Below are positions 1-10,826 of a stretch of 64,000 bases of DNA, piece by piece. Where the stretch lies: NCBI GenBank assembly GCA_030248135.1, contig JASANC010003870.1, forward strand, positions 1 to 64,000. The letters run 5' to 3'. The notes beneath the pieces were generated by a model that was given only the letters and a program-made list of their open reading frames with translations, had not been told where the DNA came from and made no database searches. The stretch's first letter is position 1. Each line of letters opens with the position of its first letter. This stretch comes from Theristus sp. LFF4_11. Lineage: Eukaryota; Nematoda; Chromadorea; Monhysterida; Xyalidae. A program made the translations under genes and the position numbers.

Positions 1-195
1 AAAACTCCCGTTTGTCAAAGTACAGGCACTAAAACTTCAGTTTGGTGTGACTGATTCGACATTAACCATATTTGTTAACGAGAAAAATTGGCTAAACTGA
101 AAGTCTGGTTTGCTGTGAACGACAAGCCCATGTTTTGCGGCATATGACGTCATTTCAGTGGGACACGTTTAAAAAATAGGTCATACCGTAAAGGA
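1..195 (+). repeat. MITE-like interspersed repeat R3, left-truncated copy
   Basis: This stretch matches the interior and right end of two fuller copies at about 24500-24735 and 28209-28447. It runs from the shared 'gtttgtcaaagtacaggcac' motif to the shared right end 'gacacgtttaaaaaatagg', and the left end is cut by the window edge. The family has imperfect terminal inverted repeats built around AAACGTGTCC followed by TGACGTCA. No coding capacity is visible. Confidence 0.75.
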
Positions 196-717
196 TCACA
201 GACCCCCACAAGGTTTACATCCTCCCGCAAATGAAGTGTGTGTAATATGTGAATGCTGTGAAGGTCAGCTGCTGCTCGTTTGTGTACAATTGTCTCGAGA
301 AAAACGTGCTTTGTCTGTTACAGCACAGATGATTTCCATTTTTTTCAAGTTCCGAAACGGGGTATTTATCTAGATTTCGCGGATGCGTCTTCAAAAAATG
401 ACACATTGATCCATTAGGCACACTTTCTAAGAAATTCCGAGAATGTTAAAGAGCACTTTCCAATGTTTTCACGTGACCCGTTGAACGTCTTGTGCATTCT
501 TTGAATATTTCTCGTTTGAACAAATAGTTTCAGAACAAAAAGAGCACCAACTGTCACTAGCGTTGGTACATGAACAAATTCTGAAGATCGAAATTCAACT
601 CATTGTTACCATATCACCAAACAAACTTTTTTTGATCATTTGCTTTTTTTCGAAATCAAAAAGCACCTGCATAAATCGCAACTACCAAAACATAAGAGCT
701 GCAAGGCAAACGGAGCG
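196..717. other. upstream region of the AChBP-like gene, no feature recognised
   Basis: I see no convincing exon or repeat here. It precedes the predicted start codon at 718 and presumably holds the 5' UTR and promoter, but I could not pick out a TATA or initiator element with confidence. Confidence 0.4.
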
Positions 718-3647
718 ATGGCAAAATTCCTGGTGCTGCTTTGTTTGTTCGTGGTCGTCTGTTATGCGGCGCCGACACAGGTCGAAGCGTCCAGTTCGGC
801 AAACAGTAAGATGAGGAGGTGTTGAGGGCTTGCAAATTCGCGCGCAAGAAAGCGTCCACAGATTATTTACAGTTATAATCAATTTTTTGACGGTTTTTAC
901 CGTCATGGTATTAAAATGGTATCACAGTACATACAGTGTATCTATAGATATTTGCAGTACTTTTAGAATACTCCGCCTGGCTTCAGAGGGACTAGACATA
1001 CAGTCGAACTCTAACTTATGGGGAATCAGCTGATTGGTTGGTGATTACGGTATGCACACTTTCTGTGCAAACCAAACTCCGCCCCGCCCCTCACAGCAAT
1101 GGTTGCAGTCACGTGATCACCAACGACAACGCTGATTCACTGTAATTTGGAGTTCGACTTTATGAAGAAGAACAGGGCACGGAACACGACGCGGGATCGA
1201 CATAAAAGAACACTTTCATCATAATTCGCAGAGGGCAACACAGAATCAAAGTTGTATCACGATCTGACGGCCAACTACGAAAAGTTTGCGCGGCCGGTCG
1301 CACATGTCGATGAGACCGTGAACGTCACATTCGGCCTTTCGCTGTGGTACTTTCGCTACGTACGTTTCGGTGCCTATCTTATTAAAAATAATGACGGACA
1401 CAGATGGAAAAAGCTCAACTAAAAAACCGTGAAATTTCAGTGCGAGAAACGCAAAGCGTTATACCTGAACCTTTGGACGCAAACTGTACGTTTACACTCT
1501 GCTTTTGCTTTATTTGGTGTTGTGCGATACAGGGTGGTCCATAAGTACTGATTACCAACTTGTAACTGTAACTTGTAACTTACCGAAACGCTGTAACTCG
1601 CCAACTGTTTGACTACTGGCTAAAAAAATTAACCAGTGATGTAGATTTGCTGCATGTGAAGCTGCACAACTTTGTGAAAATACAAAACACCAGCTGGTTA
1701 TGTCAGAAACACTTCTCTTTTTTAATTCTTTTTTAAGCATTATTCAAAGTATCGACCCTTGCGAGTTGCGACGCTTGGCCTAGGCCACGTAACCTGTTAC
1801 CTTTTGATCTATCTGAATACTTTTCTGCACGGTATTTTTTTGAATCGATTTGCTACATCAACATCTGCATCCGAATCCGTTTCATTTTGATGTTGCAGGG
1901 TTGGAAAGACATCAACATGAAATGGGACCCTTCCGAATATGACGGTCTCACGTCCAGCAGCTTCCAATGGGACACCGTATGGACACCCGACATCACAGTG
2001 TTTAATTCGTAAGTTTCTTTTTTTGTCACTTTCTATTCTATCGTGTTTGCATAATCGGCATTAGACCATGAATTGTCGTGTACGATAAATGAGAATTTTC
2101 TTTTAAGAGCAGGAAAGTTTCTGATAACTTTTTTCTGTTTAAATGCCGTAGTAGAAAGAGAAAGTGCATAGTGTCGCTTTCGAAAAAAACGAATGCTGCA
2201 GAAAAACAGCTACATGTATGTATTCACGATGGTAAAGTATGTTTGTATTTAAACCGTCACTTCTTTTACAGAATACAATTAGACCATACGAAACTTTGAC
2301 TTACAAGAACAACGAATGAATATGGTTTAGTTGAAAGCAAGCACCCCATTTATGGCTAAATATGTTTTCTCGCAACTCGCAAAAATTGTCACCCTCGTGG
2401 CCTGGTGGTAGTGCGTTAGATTCTTGTCTGTGCGCTCGGGGGATCGAGCCCCGCCGAGGGGTGTATAAGGCACTTAATGACAGATAACTCGATGGGCGCC
2501 CTACTCAATGGCGTTCTGTACGCTTCTCTGGGTTAGCCCTGGCTAAAAACATCGTCTAAAAATCCCAATAACAACAACAACAACAACAATAACAACTCCG
2601 ATTCCCGTTCTGTTTCTCGAGCAGCTGTGTATTCTGCGAAAAAGTGACAGGTTTATTGAAACATTCTGAACTTGTGTAGGCCAAACGAAGACACGTACGT
2701 GCTGAAGCCGTCCACGCCCGTGCTGGCGTTTTCCGATGGCTCAATGTTGAACATCAATTCGCACAAGGCATGTCACTCGCCTATGTCCGTAATGACTCGC
2801 ATATCGTTGAATTCATGTAGTCGTTTCGGAATTTCGGTTCCAGTCCAGGTGTACACCCGCTGTCCACTGTTCCGTCCACCGCGGTGTTCGTGTCTGCCCC
2901 CTGTGCCGGAAATAAGATAAATATAGCCAAAAAGCCAAAGGTGGATTCGCTATTCACCGCTGATGGTTGTGGTAAAAGTTTGTCAAGTTTTCAAATGTTC
3001 AAATGTCGTGAGCGCTCCAGCAATGTACTGGTCGGCCATCATTTTTGAACAGAACACTCACCACCACACAGCATTCATTATTCAAAGGTAAAGGATTTTT
3101 TGAGCTATCATACTTTCAGTCCCCGGACACCGCGGCGGTTACTACGGCGCAGCGAACACCACTTCGGAAAATTTAGTTTGCGTTAAGCACGAAATAATTC
3201 GGTTGATTTTGTTCGTTTTCACAACAATTTGTCATTCAGGTGGCCACATACAATTGTTCGACTGACTCAGACGATGCTGAGACGCTGATGTGCACGTTCA
3301 AATTCGGCTCTTGGATACACAGTGGTACGCAGGTGTCATTGTAGCTACATAAAAAACGATCAATAATGGACGTCTTTTAAACGTATACGTTGGATTTGCT
3401 GCGGTTTTTCTCCGTAATCACCGCAGTTTTGAAATTTTACGTGGTGCTCCGTGCCAATAATTGATTGTGAACAGGCAAAAAGATTGACGTTCACGGTGGC
3501 GACTTGAAAACGTACCTTCTGGACGCGCAGAAAGAGCAATTCGTGAAACACGAGCTGCGACGCATCGTCGCTCACTACGAATGCTGCCCGGAGGCGTATC
3601 CACGCATGGAGTATTACATTTGGATCAAGAAAAACAAAAACGATTGA
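718..3647 (+). CDS. acetylcholine-binding-protein-like soluble Cys-loop ligand-binding domain
   Basis: Seven exons join in phase: 718-805, 1232-1359, 1441-1485, 1899-2008, 2680-2767, 3240-3324 and 3475-3647, giving 238 residues. A hydrophobic signal peptide covers residues 1-18. The rest follows the nicotinic-receptor extracellular fold: LY.DL and RPV in the first helix/loop, W84 (loop D), WTPD with F122 (loop A), FGSW with W178 (loop B), and the loop C tip Y216-E-C218-C219-P-E-A-Y223. Translation stops 15 residues after Y223, just where the first transmembrane helix would begin in a receptor, so the product should be secreted and not a channel. The Cys-loop (C159 to C171) encloses 11 residues instead of the usual 13, as in short-loop molluscan AChBPs. 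Intron 5 uses a GC donor (AAG|GCATGT). A receptor truncated by pseudogenisation is possible, but all frames are open and a poly(A) signal follows. Confidence 0.85.
1001..1160. mobile_element. palindromic MITE with TA target duplication
   Basis: The ends are imperfect inverted repeats (CAGTCGAACTCTAA on the left; the right end read in reverse is AAGTCGAACTCCAA). They are flanked by TA at 999-1000 and 1161-1162. The arms continue inward (ATCAGC, TTGGTGAT), so the element could fold as one long hairpin. It sits in intron 1 of the AChBP-like gene. TA duplication points to the Tc1/mariner superfamily. Confidence 0.65.
2391..2597 (+). mobile_element. tRNA-derived SINE, copy 1
   Basis: The head resembles a tRNA gene: a box A-like TGGCCTGGTGGTAGTGCG followed by a box B-like GGATCGAGCCC. 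An unrelated body of about 120 bp follows, and the element ends in an (AAC)n tail. Two further copies in the window share head, body and tail. It lies in intron 4 of the AChBP-like gene in the same direction as the gene. Confidence 0.85.
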
Positions 3648-3688
3648 AACGTGTAAAGCACATGCGACAAACTATGAGATACTCGCAA

Positions 3689-3694
3689 AATAAA
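3689..3694 (+). promoter_or_regulatory. poly(A) signal of the AChBP-like gene
   Basis: AATAAA lies 42 bases after the stop codon at 3645-3647. This supports the early stop being the true end of the transcript and not a break within a longer receptor gene. Confidence 0.6.
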
Positions 3695-3699
3695 TGCCA

Positions 3700-4184
3700 C
3701 ATGTATTTTATGCGACGAATGCTCTCTTTAATTTTTTTTTGTAAAATGTTGCTTCAGTGAATATCACGACCAGTCGTTTTACTTTTTTGATACCCTTTGC
3801 CTTCAGTTGGCGAAAAATCATTATTTGCCGTGCGCGCATATGAGCGATTGAATGTCGTTAAACTGAGATTTTACCTTTTTATGGGCAAGATTTTTTTTGA
3901 TACTTGAAGTGCGAATTCTTTTTCCGTTTATCGTCCATATTATAATGGTGCCGTTTATTATCATAAATTTTCCTCATGACACTTAGTGCGTCAGTCATAA
4001 CAGCTTTGTCAATATATCCATTGCAATCGGGCTACCAGTCCGAATTTTCCTCCCTGTATCTACGAATAAAAAGTAAACTTCTAAGTTCTAATATCGGTCG
4101 GAAAACAACAACGCATTTTTTCGATTTAGTTGCAAAAAAATCTCCTATTCAACATCATTATCACATCATGCACAGCGTTGTTCG
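3700..4184. other. intergenic, nothing recognised
   Basis: The stretch is AT-rich with no supported exon, RNA gene or repeat. It lies between the 3' ends of the convergent AChBP-like and secreted-peptide genes. Confidence 0.5.
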
Positions 4185-4540
4185 TCAAAATAAATGTCGA
4201 TAAAACGGCTGGCCCCAGTTGCGGTAGTTGCCGTTGGTCGCCCCAATCGGGTGGAACTGCGGAATCGCGCCGTACGCAGCAGCGCCGTAATCGTAGTAGT
4301 CGTCAGCGACCGCCTGATGCGAGCCACCGTACTCGCCTGGCGACGCACCCAACCCGGCAGTATGAATCCATGAACAACCTGGAATGGCCGTGACAACGGT
4401 TGTGGCGCACACGCGCGAAAATAAGCATCTTTGGCTAAAATATTGCCACATATGTCTCAAGCATGATGCTTTCTAAGCGTACCTGCACGAAAGCAGCAGC
4501 AGCAGAAAACGACTGCACCCCAAAACAGAGCGGTTTTCAT
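4185..4540 (-). CDS. small secreted Gly/Tyr-rich peptide, unknown function
   Basis: On the minus strand, exon 1 (4540-4483) encodes Met-Lys and then a strongly hydrophobic, Cys-rich stretch, a typical signal peptide of about 19 residues. A GTACGC donor and a TTCCAG acceptor remove a 104-base intron, and exon 2 (4378-4185) continues in phase to a stop, giving 83 residues in total. The mature part is rich in Gly, Ala, Tyr and Asp (YYDYGAAAYGA) and ends in WGQPFYRHLF. I see no dibasic cleavage site and only one Cys after the signal. Exon 2 has GC-rich wobble positions like the clear genes nearby. It could be a cuticle/matrix component or an antimicrobial-type peptide. No family was recognised. 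Confidence 0.6.
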
Positions 4541-4777
4541 GACTGTATACTGACTAGTGATAAACTACTATTTTTGATGCACAAGCTCGATATAACGTAT
4601 GAGTGCGTCTCCGTACAAAGATGAAAAGAGGGCGACTGGGCGAGACAGAGATAAGATTACTTTCAAAGAACAGAGGAAGAAAGTTGCCCATTGAAGGTCG
4701 ACACGATTAATGCAATTTGTTTGGCAATATATCGTTTGCAGCTGCCTCGGCGACTGACCATTGGTACAGTCTGTTTA

Positions 4778-6039
4778 AGGCGCGTTTAGCAATTAGTTTT
4801 TCTTACGTACGCACGGAACGCACGTCGTTCTAAATGCGGGGCGCAAAACAGTCGTTTCGTTTACGCCACACGACAAAACTGAAAACTGCGCACCGCATTT
4901 AGAACGACTGAAGTGTCGTGCATACATACGGAAAACTAATTCGCGTGGGCAAAAAGTTGTGTGGTATGTCCGAACGTGCGGACGGACAAGCTTGCGTACG
5001 GGAATTAGAAAACGTGTAGCATCCGTCATACGACTGTCGTTCTAAATGCCGTGACCAAAAATAGTCCGTTCTGTTGCGGACAAAAATGCAAATGTCTGCC
5101 CTAGCAAATTTGAAAACGGGAATTGACAAATTTTATTTTTTAGTGGTCATCTCCCTTGCATTCCCTCCCCTTCCCCTACCCTCTTCCCCATTTTGCATTC
5201 AGTTTGTCGTCGCATTTTTATCACATGTGTTCTCAAGAAGCGCATGTAAAAATCTAAATTCTTTCAGTTTTGGTATATACAAACTGAATTTGAACAAATT
5301 TTGATTTGGATCTTTCAAAAATGGAAAATGCTGACCCAAAATCTCCGCCGACGCCGATCAGTTCGCTCGACGAAGCGCAGGTGACAGAGAAGCTGATCGA
5401 AGCTGTTTTGCTTTTTTGGAGCCAGCAGCCCCCTTCTCCGAAACCAGCAAGCAAGCAAACAAGCAAACAAACAAACAAACAAACAAACAAACAAACAAAC
5501 AAACAAACAAACAAACAAACAAACAACGAAAAACAACAGTTTCCAGTAGATTTCAGTTTTCTTTCTTTTCAAAACAGGCAAGTAGACCCACCAAATAAAA
5601 CTGAGCATTTTTTCCCGTTGCCCCAACATCTAATATACCTTGATTTTCAACTTAAAATTAACAGACACTGGAAAATATGAACTTTTCCGCACATCCGTCG
5701 AACGACTTTTTGCTGCCAGCAGCAAAAAGTCGTCGGACAGTCGTGCGCAAGAAATTCTAATTCGCGTGCGCATTTGTCTTTTTACGCACGGACAAACAGT
5801 CGTTCTAAATCCCGTGCGCAAAACAGTCGTGTCGGATACACGTAAGTCACACGCACGAAATTCTAATTCGCGTGGGCACAAGTTTTTTTGCGTGCGCACG
5901 GACAACGTTCTAAATCATGCGCGCAAAACAGTCGTTACGTGCGAACGACAGTCATGCGTGCGAAATTCTAATTCGCGTAGCCATTTTTTAAGTTCTGTCT
6001 CCGTGCGTACGCACGAAAATCTAATTGCTAAACGCGCCT
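4778..6039. mobile_element. PIF/Harbinger-type MITE with TTA target duplication
   Basis: Both ends carry the inverted repeat AGGCGCGTTTAGCAATTAG, extending through TACGCACGG. They are flanked by TTA at 4775-4777 and 6040-6042. A 3-bp TTA/TAA duplication with GC-rich termini is characteristic of PIF/Harbinger. The interior holds several degenerate repeats of a motif with CGTGCGCACGGA, AAACAGTCGT and TTCTAATTCGCGTG in both orientations, plus an (AAAC)n microsatellite. No transposase is visible. Confidence 0.75.
5453..5526 (+). repeat. (AAAC)n microsatellite
   Basis: An almost perfect tetranucleotide array lies inside the PIF/Harbinger-type element. It opens reading frames on both strands (Asn-Lys-Gln-Thr, or Phe-Val-Cys-Leu), which are artefacts of the repeat. 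Confidence 0.9.
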
Positions 6040-6042
6040 TTA

Positions 6043-6529
6043 GCAGTGGCACTTGTTTCTAGTTTTTGTTGCACAATTACCTACATAGCAACAGTTCAGG
6101 GCCACTGATCATAAACAAGCCTGTGGGTTAGGTGTGCCGGTAAGAAAAACTGATTAGGCGCCGGTGATTGAAACAGTGGGTGTCAAGCAAATTGACTGAA
6201 AAATGGCAAAGGTAGAAAAGTAAATAACATATCGGGAAAGTAGCAAAAGCGAAAACAAGCAGGAACATAAATTCGATTGTGTACACCGGCGTGACCTAAT
6301 AAACTGAACTACAATGTAGTAACATGGATATTTTTAAGTGTAATTAAGTGTAAGACCTTTCAACAAACACGTGTAGTTCATTCACTATTGAAATCTGGAT
6401 GTCACTGAAGAAACAGCAAATGTGGAGGTTGATAGTCATGTGACGCAAATCAAGCTGCAATCGAAAACAAGGGAGCACACACTGTCTGCCAAAGACCAAT
6501 CACAGTATAGTAACAAAGGCAATTTTGCA
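6043..6529. other. intergenic, nothing recognised
   Basis: There is no supported exon or repeat. It contains the 3' flank of the minus-strand SDR gene that ends at 6530. Confidence 0.4.
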
Positions 6530-9500
6530 TCATTCTTCAGTCGGTTTTTCATTGTTTGGCGCCGCAGCTTTCAGTAATTTCTCCCAGTTGGGACTGATTT
6601 GCAGCAAACGGCATGATTCCAGCCAGAGTCGTTTCGCAGCTTCGTCATCTTGCGCCGCCGGTGACGGCGTCGCTTCTTCTACATTTCTGAACATGACAAA
6701 AACCGTTTTCGCTTGGAAAAAAAACATGTGGAACCGAGGGATTTTTGGAATGTTGGTTTTTGTAAAAGAGCGAACGCACTCGAAATACAGTGCACTTTCT
6801 CGCGCGCACCTCTCGTCCAGCACACAGTGCAGCAACGTTTGCGCTCCCTCGGCTGACTGAAACATTGTGCAGTATGTCTAGTTTAGAAAGTTCTAAAAAA
6901 CGCTCTTTTTATTTTAACATCCAATATTGAAAGCCAATTGCAAAGCATGTGAAATTTTGATGAAGAAAACAGAAGAAGGAAACGCCTGCAGCTGAGCAGA
7001 AACAGCGCGCATGCACCAAAGGACGCACACTGCGCGAAAACATGATCTGCAACGGGTGTATCACGTTCCTGAGCAACACGTTGCCGTAGACAAGATCGCT
7101 TTTGCCAATTTCAGTTCGCACGGGCGAGCCGGGGTGTGCCGTGTTTACAGTGATGCCAGTTCCTGATAAAAACAACGTTTTCTTTTTTTGGTTAAAAAAA
7201 AGATTTCTTCAAAAAACTGTTCACCCTGAAGTTTTTTTGCCAGTTCTCTCGCGAATAGCAAATTGCACAGTTTGCTGTGGTTGTAGCACGGCCAGCCAAA
7301 CTGCGGCCGATCGTCCGTTTTGTCCCACATAAGATCCTGGTAACTTTAAAAATTCAAAACAACAAAAACAACAAAATGTTGAAAACGACGCAAGTGCAAC
7401 CGTTTGCCTCGTTGCAAGGCCCATTTCATAGATGACGAAGCATGACAAGTTATTCACTTCACTTCACTTCACTTCACTTCACTTCACTTCACTTTACTTC
7501 ACTTTACTTCACTTCACTTCACTTTACTTTACTTCACTTCACTTCACTTCATTTCAATTCATTTCAATTCACTTTAGTGCAATTCACTTCACTTCACTTC
7601 ACTTCACTTCACTTCACTTCACTTCATTTCACTTCACTTCACTTCACTTCACTTCACTTTACTTTACTTTACTTTACTTCACTTTACTTCACTTTACTTC
7701 ACTTTACTTCACTTTACTTCACTTTACTTCACTTTACTTCACTTTACTTCACTTTACTTCACTTTACTTCACTTTACTTCACTTTACTTTACTTTACTTC
7801 ACTTTACTTTACTTTACTTCACTTTACTTCACTTTACTTCACTTTACTTCACTTTACTTCACTTTACTTCACTTTACTTTACTTCACTTCACTTCACTTC
7901 ACTTCTTTTCACTTTTTTATTTTACTTCACTTTACTTCACTTTACTTCACTTTATTTCACTTCACTTCACTTCACTTTACTTCACTTCACTTCACTTCAC
8001 TTCATTTTACTTTACTTCACTTTATTTCAATTCATTTCAATTTACTTCACTTCACTTCACTTCACTTCACTTCACTTCACTTTACTTTACTTCACTTTAC
8101 TTCACTTCACTTCACTTCACTTTACTTCACTTCATTTCACTTTACTTCATTTCACTTTACTTTACTTTACTTTACTTTATTTTACTTCACTTTACTTCAC
8201 TTTACTTCACTTTACTTCACTTTACTTCACTTTACTTCACTTTACTTCACTTTACTTCATTTTACTTCATTTTACTTCATTTCACTTCACTTCACTTCAT
8301 TTCACTTTACTTTACTTTACTTCATTTTACTTTACTTCACTTTATTTTACTTCACTTTACTTCACTTTACTTCACTTTACTTCACTTTACTGCACTTCAC
8401 TTCACTTTACTTTACTTCACTTCATTTTACTTCACTTCATTTTATTTCATTTTATTTCACTTCACTTCACTTTACTTCATTTCACTTCACTTCACTTCAT
8501 TTTACTTCCCTTCACTTCATTTCACTTTATTTCACTTCACTTCATTTCATTTTACTTCATTTCATTTCACTTCATTTCACTTCACTTTACTTCACTTCAC
8601 TTCACTTTACTTTACTTTACTTCACTTCACTTCACTTTACTTCACTTTATTTCACTTCACTTCACTTCACTTTACTTCACTTCACTTCACTTCACTTCAT
8701 TTTACTTTACTTTACTTCACTTCACTTCACTTCACTTCACTTCACTTTTTTTCACTTCACTTAACGTATTGGAGCATGCGCTCATTCATACATGGCAGAA
8801 GCAAGCCGTGAAGTGACGCGTACGAGCAGGCTGTGTTTCATCGTGCACAGATGCACAGTGGTGTTGTTCACGTTTCATGGCCGAGAGCACCAGTGCTTTT
8901 CGCTTACGTGAAATCGCACGCCACTGGCGAGACGATGAAAGTCGGACGACACGACGACGACGCGACACGGTGCACTCACACGCAATAAGTCAAGCAGTTC
9001 ATGCACCAAGTACATGTGACCTGCAACAGTTCGCAGTCAGAATGAACAAATTTCGCGTCGCTATAACAAACACAATTTTGTTAGATAGGCAAACAAACCT
9101 AGATGATTCACTCCAAACGTGTAGTCAAAACCGTCAATAGTGCGCCGTTTCGCGCCCTCATAGGCGGCATTCAACACGATACAATCTAATCTTGAAATAG
9201 TGCTCTTCAATTCAACTGCGAACTTTTTGATCGAGTTCAATGAGGCCAAATCGACCTGTAATACTTCGCCGCCGCCGTGCTTCTGGCTGTTTTCGCGTAA
9301 TTTTGCAAGAGATCTCGCCGCCCAAACGACATTAGCTCCTGAAAAGTTTGACAATGAAGATTTCTTTCACGAATGTTCAACGTAAGTGACGGGTACGTTG
9401 CGCAACGAACGTGACATTGAGCAAACCAACCGCGATCTACCAGCTGTTTTGCTAGCTCCTGTCCAATGCCGGTGCTTGCGCCAATCACGACCACAGTTTT

Positions 9501-9626
9501 ACCGTCGCATCGCTTTTCAACAGGAACTTGCTTATAGAAAACACGTCTGAATATGAGGCCATATAAGTGGAGCCGTGTGCTATTTTTACGTATTCTCAAA
9601 AAGTATGTATTACAGTAATCATGCAA
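6530..9626 (-). CDS. retinol-dehydrogenase-like short-chain dehydrogenase (RDH11-14 type)
   Basis: Seven minus-strand exons join in phase: 9626-9431, 9338-9099, 9020-8908, 7336-7225, 7162-7017, 6856-6780 and 6686-6530, about 346 residues. The order of motifs is that of the RDH11/12/13/14 branch of classical SDRs: cofactor site GASTGIG (residues 49-55), AAR after the second strand, D-L-A-S, LNAAYEG in place of NNAG, GVNHLG, the catalytic Ser in VVVVSSD, catalytic YNHSK, and VNTAHPG. EGAQT and a C-terminal RLW..SC also match that branch. Such enzymes oxidise or reduce retinoids, steroids or lipid aldehydes with NADP(H), usually at the ER membrane. The N-terminus is uncertain: the first Met gives a 40-residue basic/hydrophobic lead, and an upstream exon could exist. 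Intron 3 is filled by a 1.3-kb pentanucleotide array. Confidence 0.85.
7455..8763 (+). repeat. 1.3-kb pentanucleotide satellite, mixed TTCAC and TTTAC units
   Basis: Nearly every 5 bases is TTCAC or TTTAC, with a few ATTTC/AATTC variants. Long stretches alternate strictly TTCAC-TTTAC, giving a 10-bp period, while other stretches are pure TTCAC. Because 5 is not a multiple of 3 and no unit gives a stop, two very long plus-strand frames remain open (Phe-Thr-Ser-Leu-His/Tyr repeats). These are not genes. The array lies inside intron 3 of the minus-strand SDR gene. Confidence 0.97.
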
Positions 9627-10145
9627 GATACTGTATGAACAGACACACTTACATAGTATCTATAAAACATAACAACTGGCCTAACCTGAGCGCAAAAATT
9701 AGGACCAACCACGGAATCAAACTCCAGCGTATTGGGATGCCAAGAATCCTGAAACACAATAGCAGTTTTGGAATAAAAGAATGCTGAATACTGGTACCGA
9801 AAAAACCTTACGGTGGAGTTAGTCCAGTAACAGTGCAAAAGATCCAGTACCGAACAGAGTGCCGCATGCTAAAAGTTGCCAAAATAACTAAATCTAAAAT
9901 GCAAAAACAATATTTTCTCACAAGATTCACTGCAAAACTGGTGTGTCAAAGAACGTTGTGTGTCAAAGCACATGGTGTGTCAAAAGAAAACCTTTTTCAC
10001 GAGATTTCCAAGGTCAAGGTTAACTATGATTATCTAAAAATGCGGAAGACGCATATAAAAGAAGGAATATGGCTTTGCGTAAGCGGTGAGAAACTTGGCT
10101 TGACAACTATTTTCAAATCTCTGATGTGGCACACGGATACAAGTA

Positions 10146-10410
10146 CAGTATGGCCGAATAAATGAGGCAATCCATCAAGGCGGGATCCGTCGCAGACTAG
10201 GAGCTGTATTTTTCAAAAATGCAAACATAATTCCAAATCATGTGTGCAACGAAAAAAGAATGAACTGAATAGTGCGGATAATCTGTTAGTTTGAAAAACC
10301 GCGTCAAATTTGGCACATAATTTGGTTTTTGAACGTCTTTTTTCTGCCATTCAAAATTCGCGCGCTCCTTAAACCCTGAAAAAAGCTGCCATGTTTAATC
10401 GGCCATACCG
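10146..10410. mobile_element. mariner-type MITE (CAGTATGGCCG family), copy a
   Basis: The termini are CAGTATGGCCGAATAAA and, in reverse, CGGTATGGCCGATTAAA, flanked by TA (10144-10145, 10411-10412). The flanks join to give caagTAcataagag, and exactly this uninterrupted sequence occurs in the sister composite elements (for example around 12570). The insertion is therefore supported by an empty site. Confidence 0.85.
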
Positions 10411-10587
10411 TACATAAGAGTTATATTTTTGCGCCGCGTTTGTTTTGCTGAAAAACGTAAAAAATCTTGAAAACCGTTTTTCGATTGTCCTCTTCAGTTT
10501 AGTTGGAAATCACAGCATGTACCTAATTCTGCAAACTCTGTGCAGAAACAAAAAAATTTAAGACTGCAAAGCTTAATTGTTGACATA

Positions 10588-10826
10588 CGGAATGGCAGAG
10601 TAAACATGGCAGCTTTTGAATTTGAATAAAAAAAGACGTTCAGAAACCCAATTGTGTACCAAATTTGACGTGTTTTTTTAACTAATGGATTCTTCGTGCT
10701 ATCATGTTCATTCTTTCTCCTTTGCACATATAATTGGGAATTCTGTTGGCATTTTCTGAAAAAGACAACTCCTAGTCTGTGACTGATCCCACCTTGATGG
10801 ACTGCCTTATTAGTTCGGCCATACTG
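10588..10826. mobile_element. mariner-type MITE (CAGTATGGCCG family), copy b, inverted
   Basis: The right end reads TCGGCCATACTG followed by TA, and the left end is degraded (CGGAATGGCAGAG). The interior is the reverse complement of copy a, including the GATGGACTGCC and AACATGGCAGC blocks. TA flanks at 10586-10587 and 10827-10828. Confidence 0.7.

Noticed and set aside
5254..5680. Overlapping frames with NKQT or CLFV repeats
   Set aside because: They are products of the (AAAC)n microsatellite within the PIF/Harbinger-type MITE.
7432..8811. Two plus-strand open frames of about 440 and 459 codons
   Set aside because: They are pure translations of the TTCAC/TTTAC array, overlap each other in two frames, and lie in an intron of the opposite-strand SDR gene.
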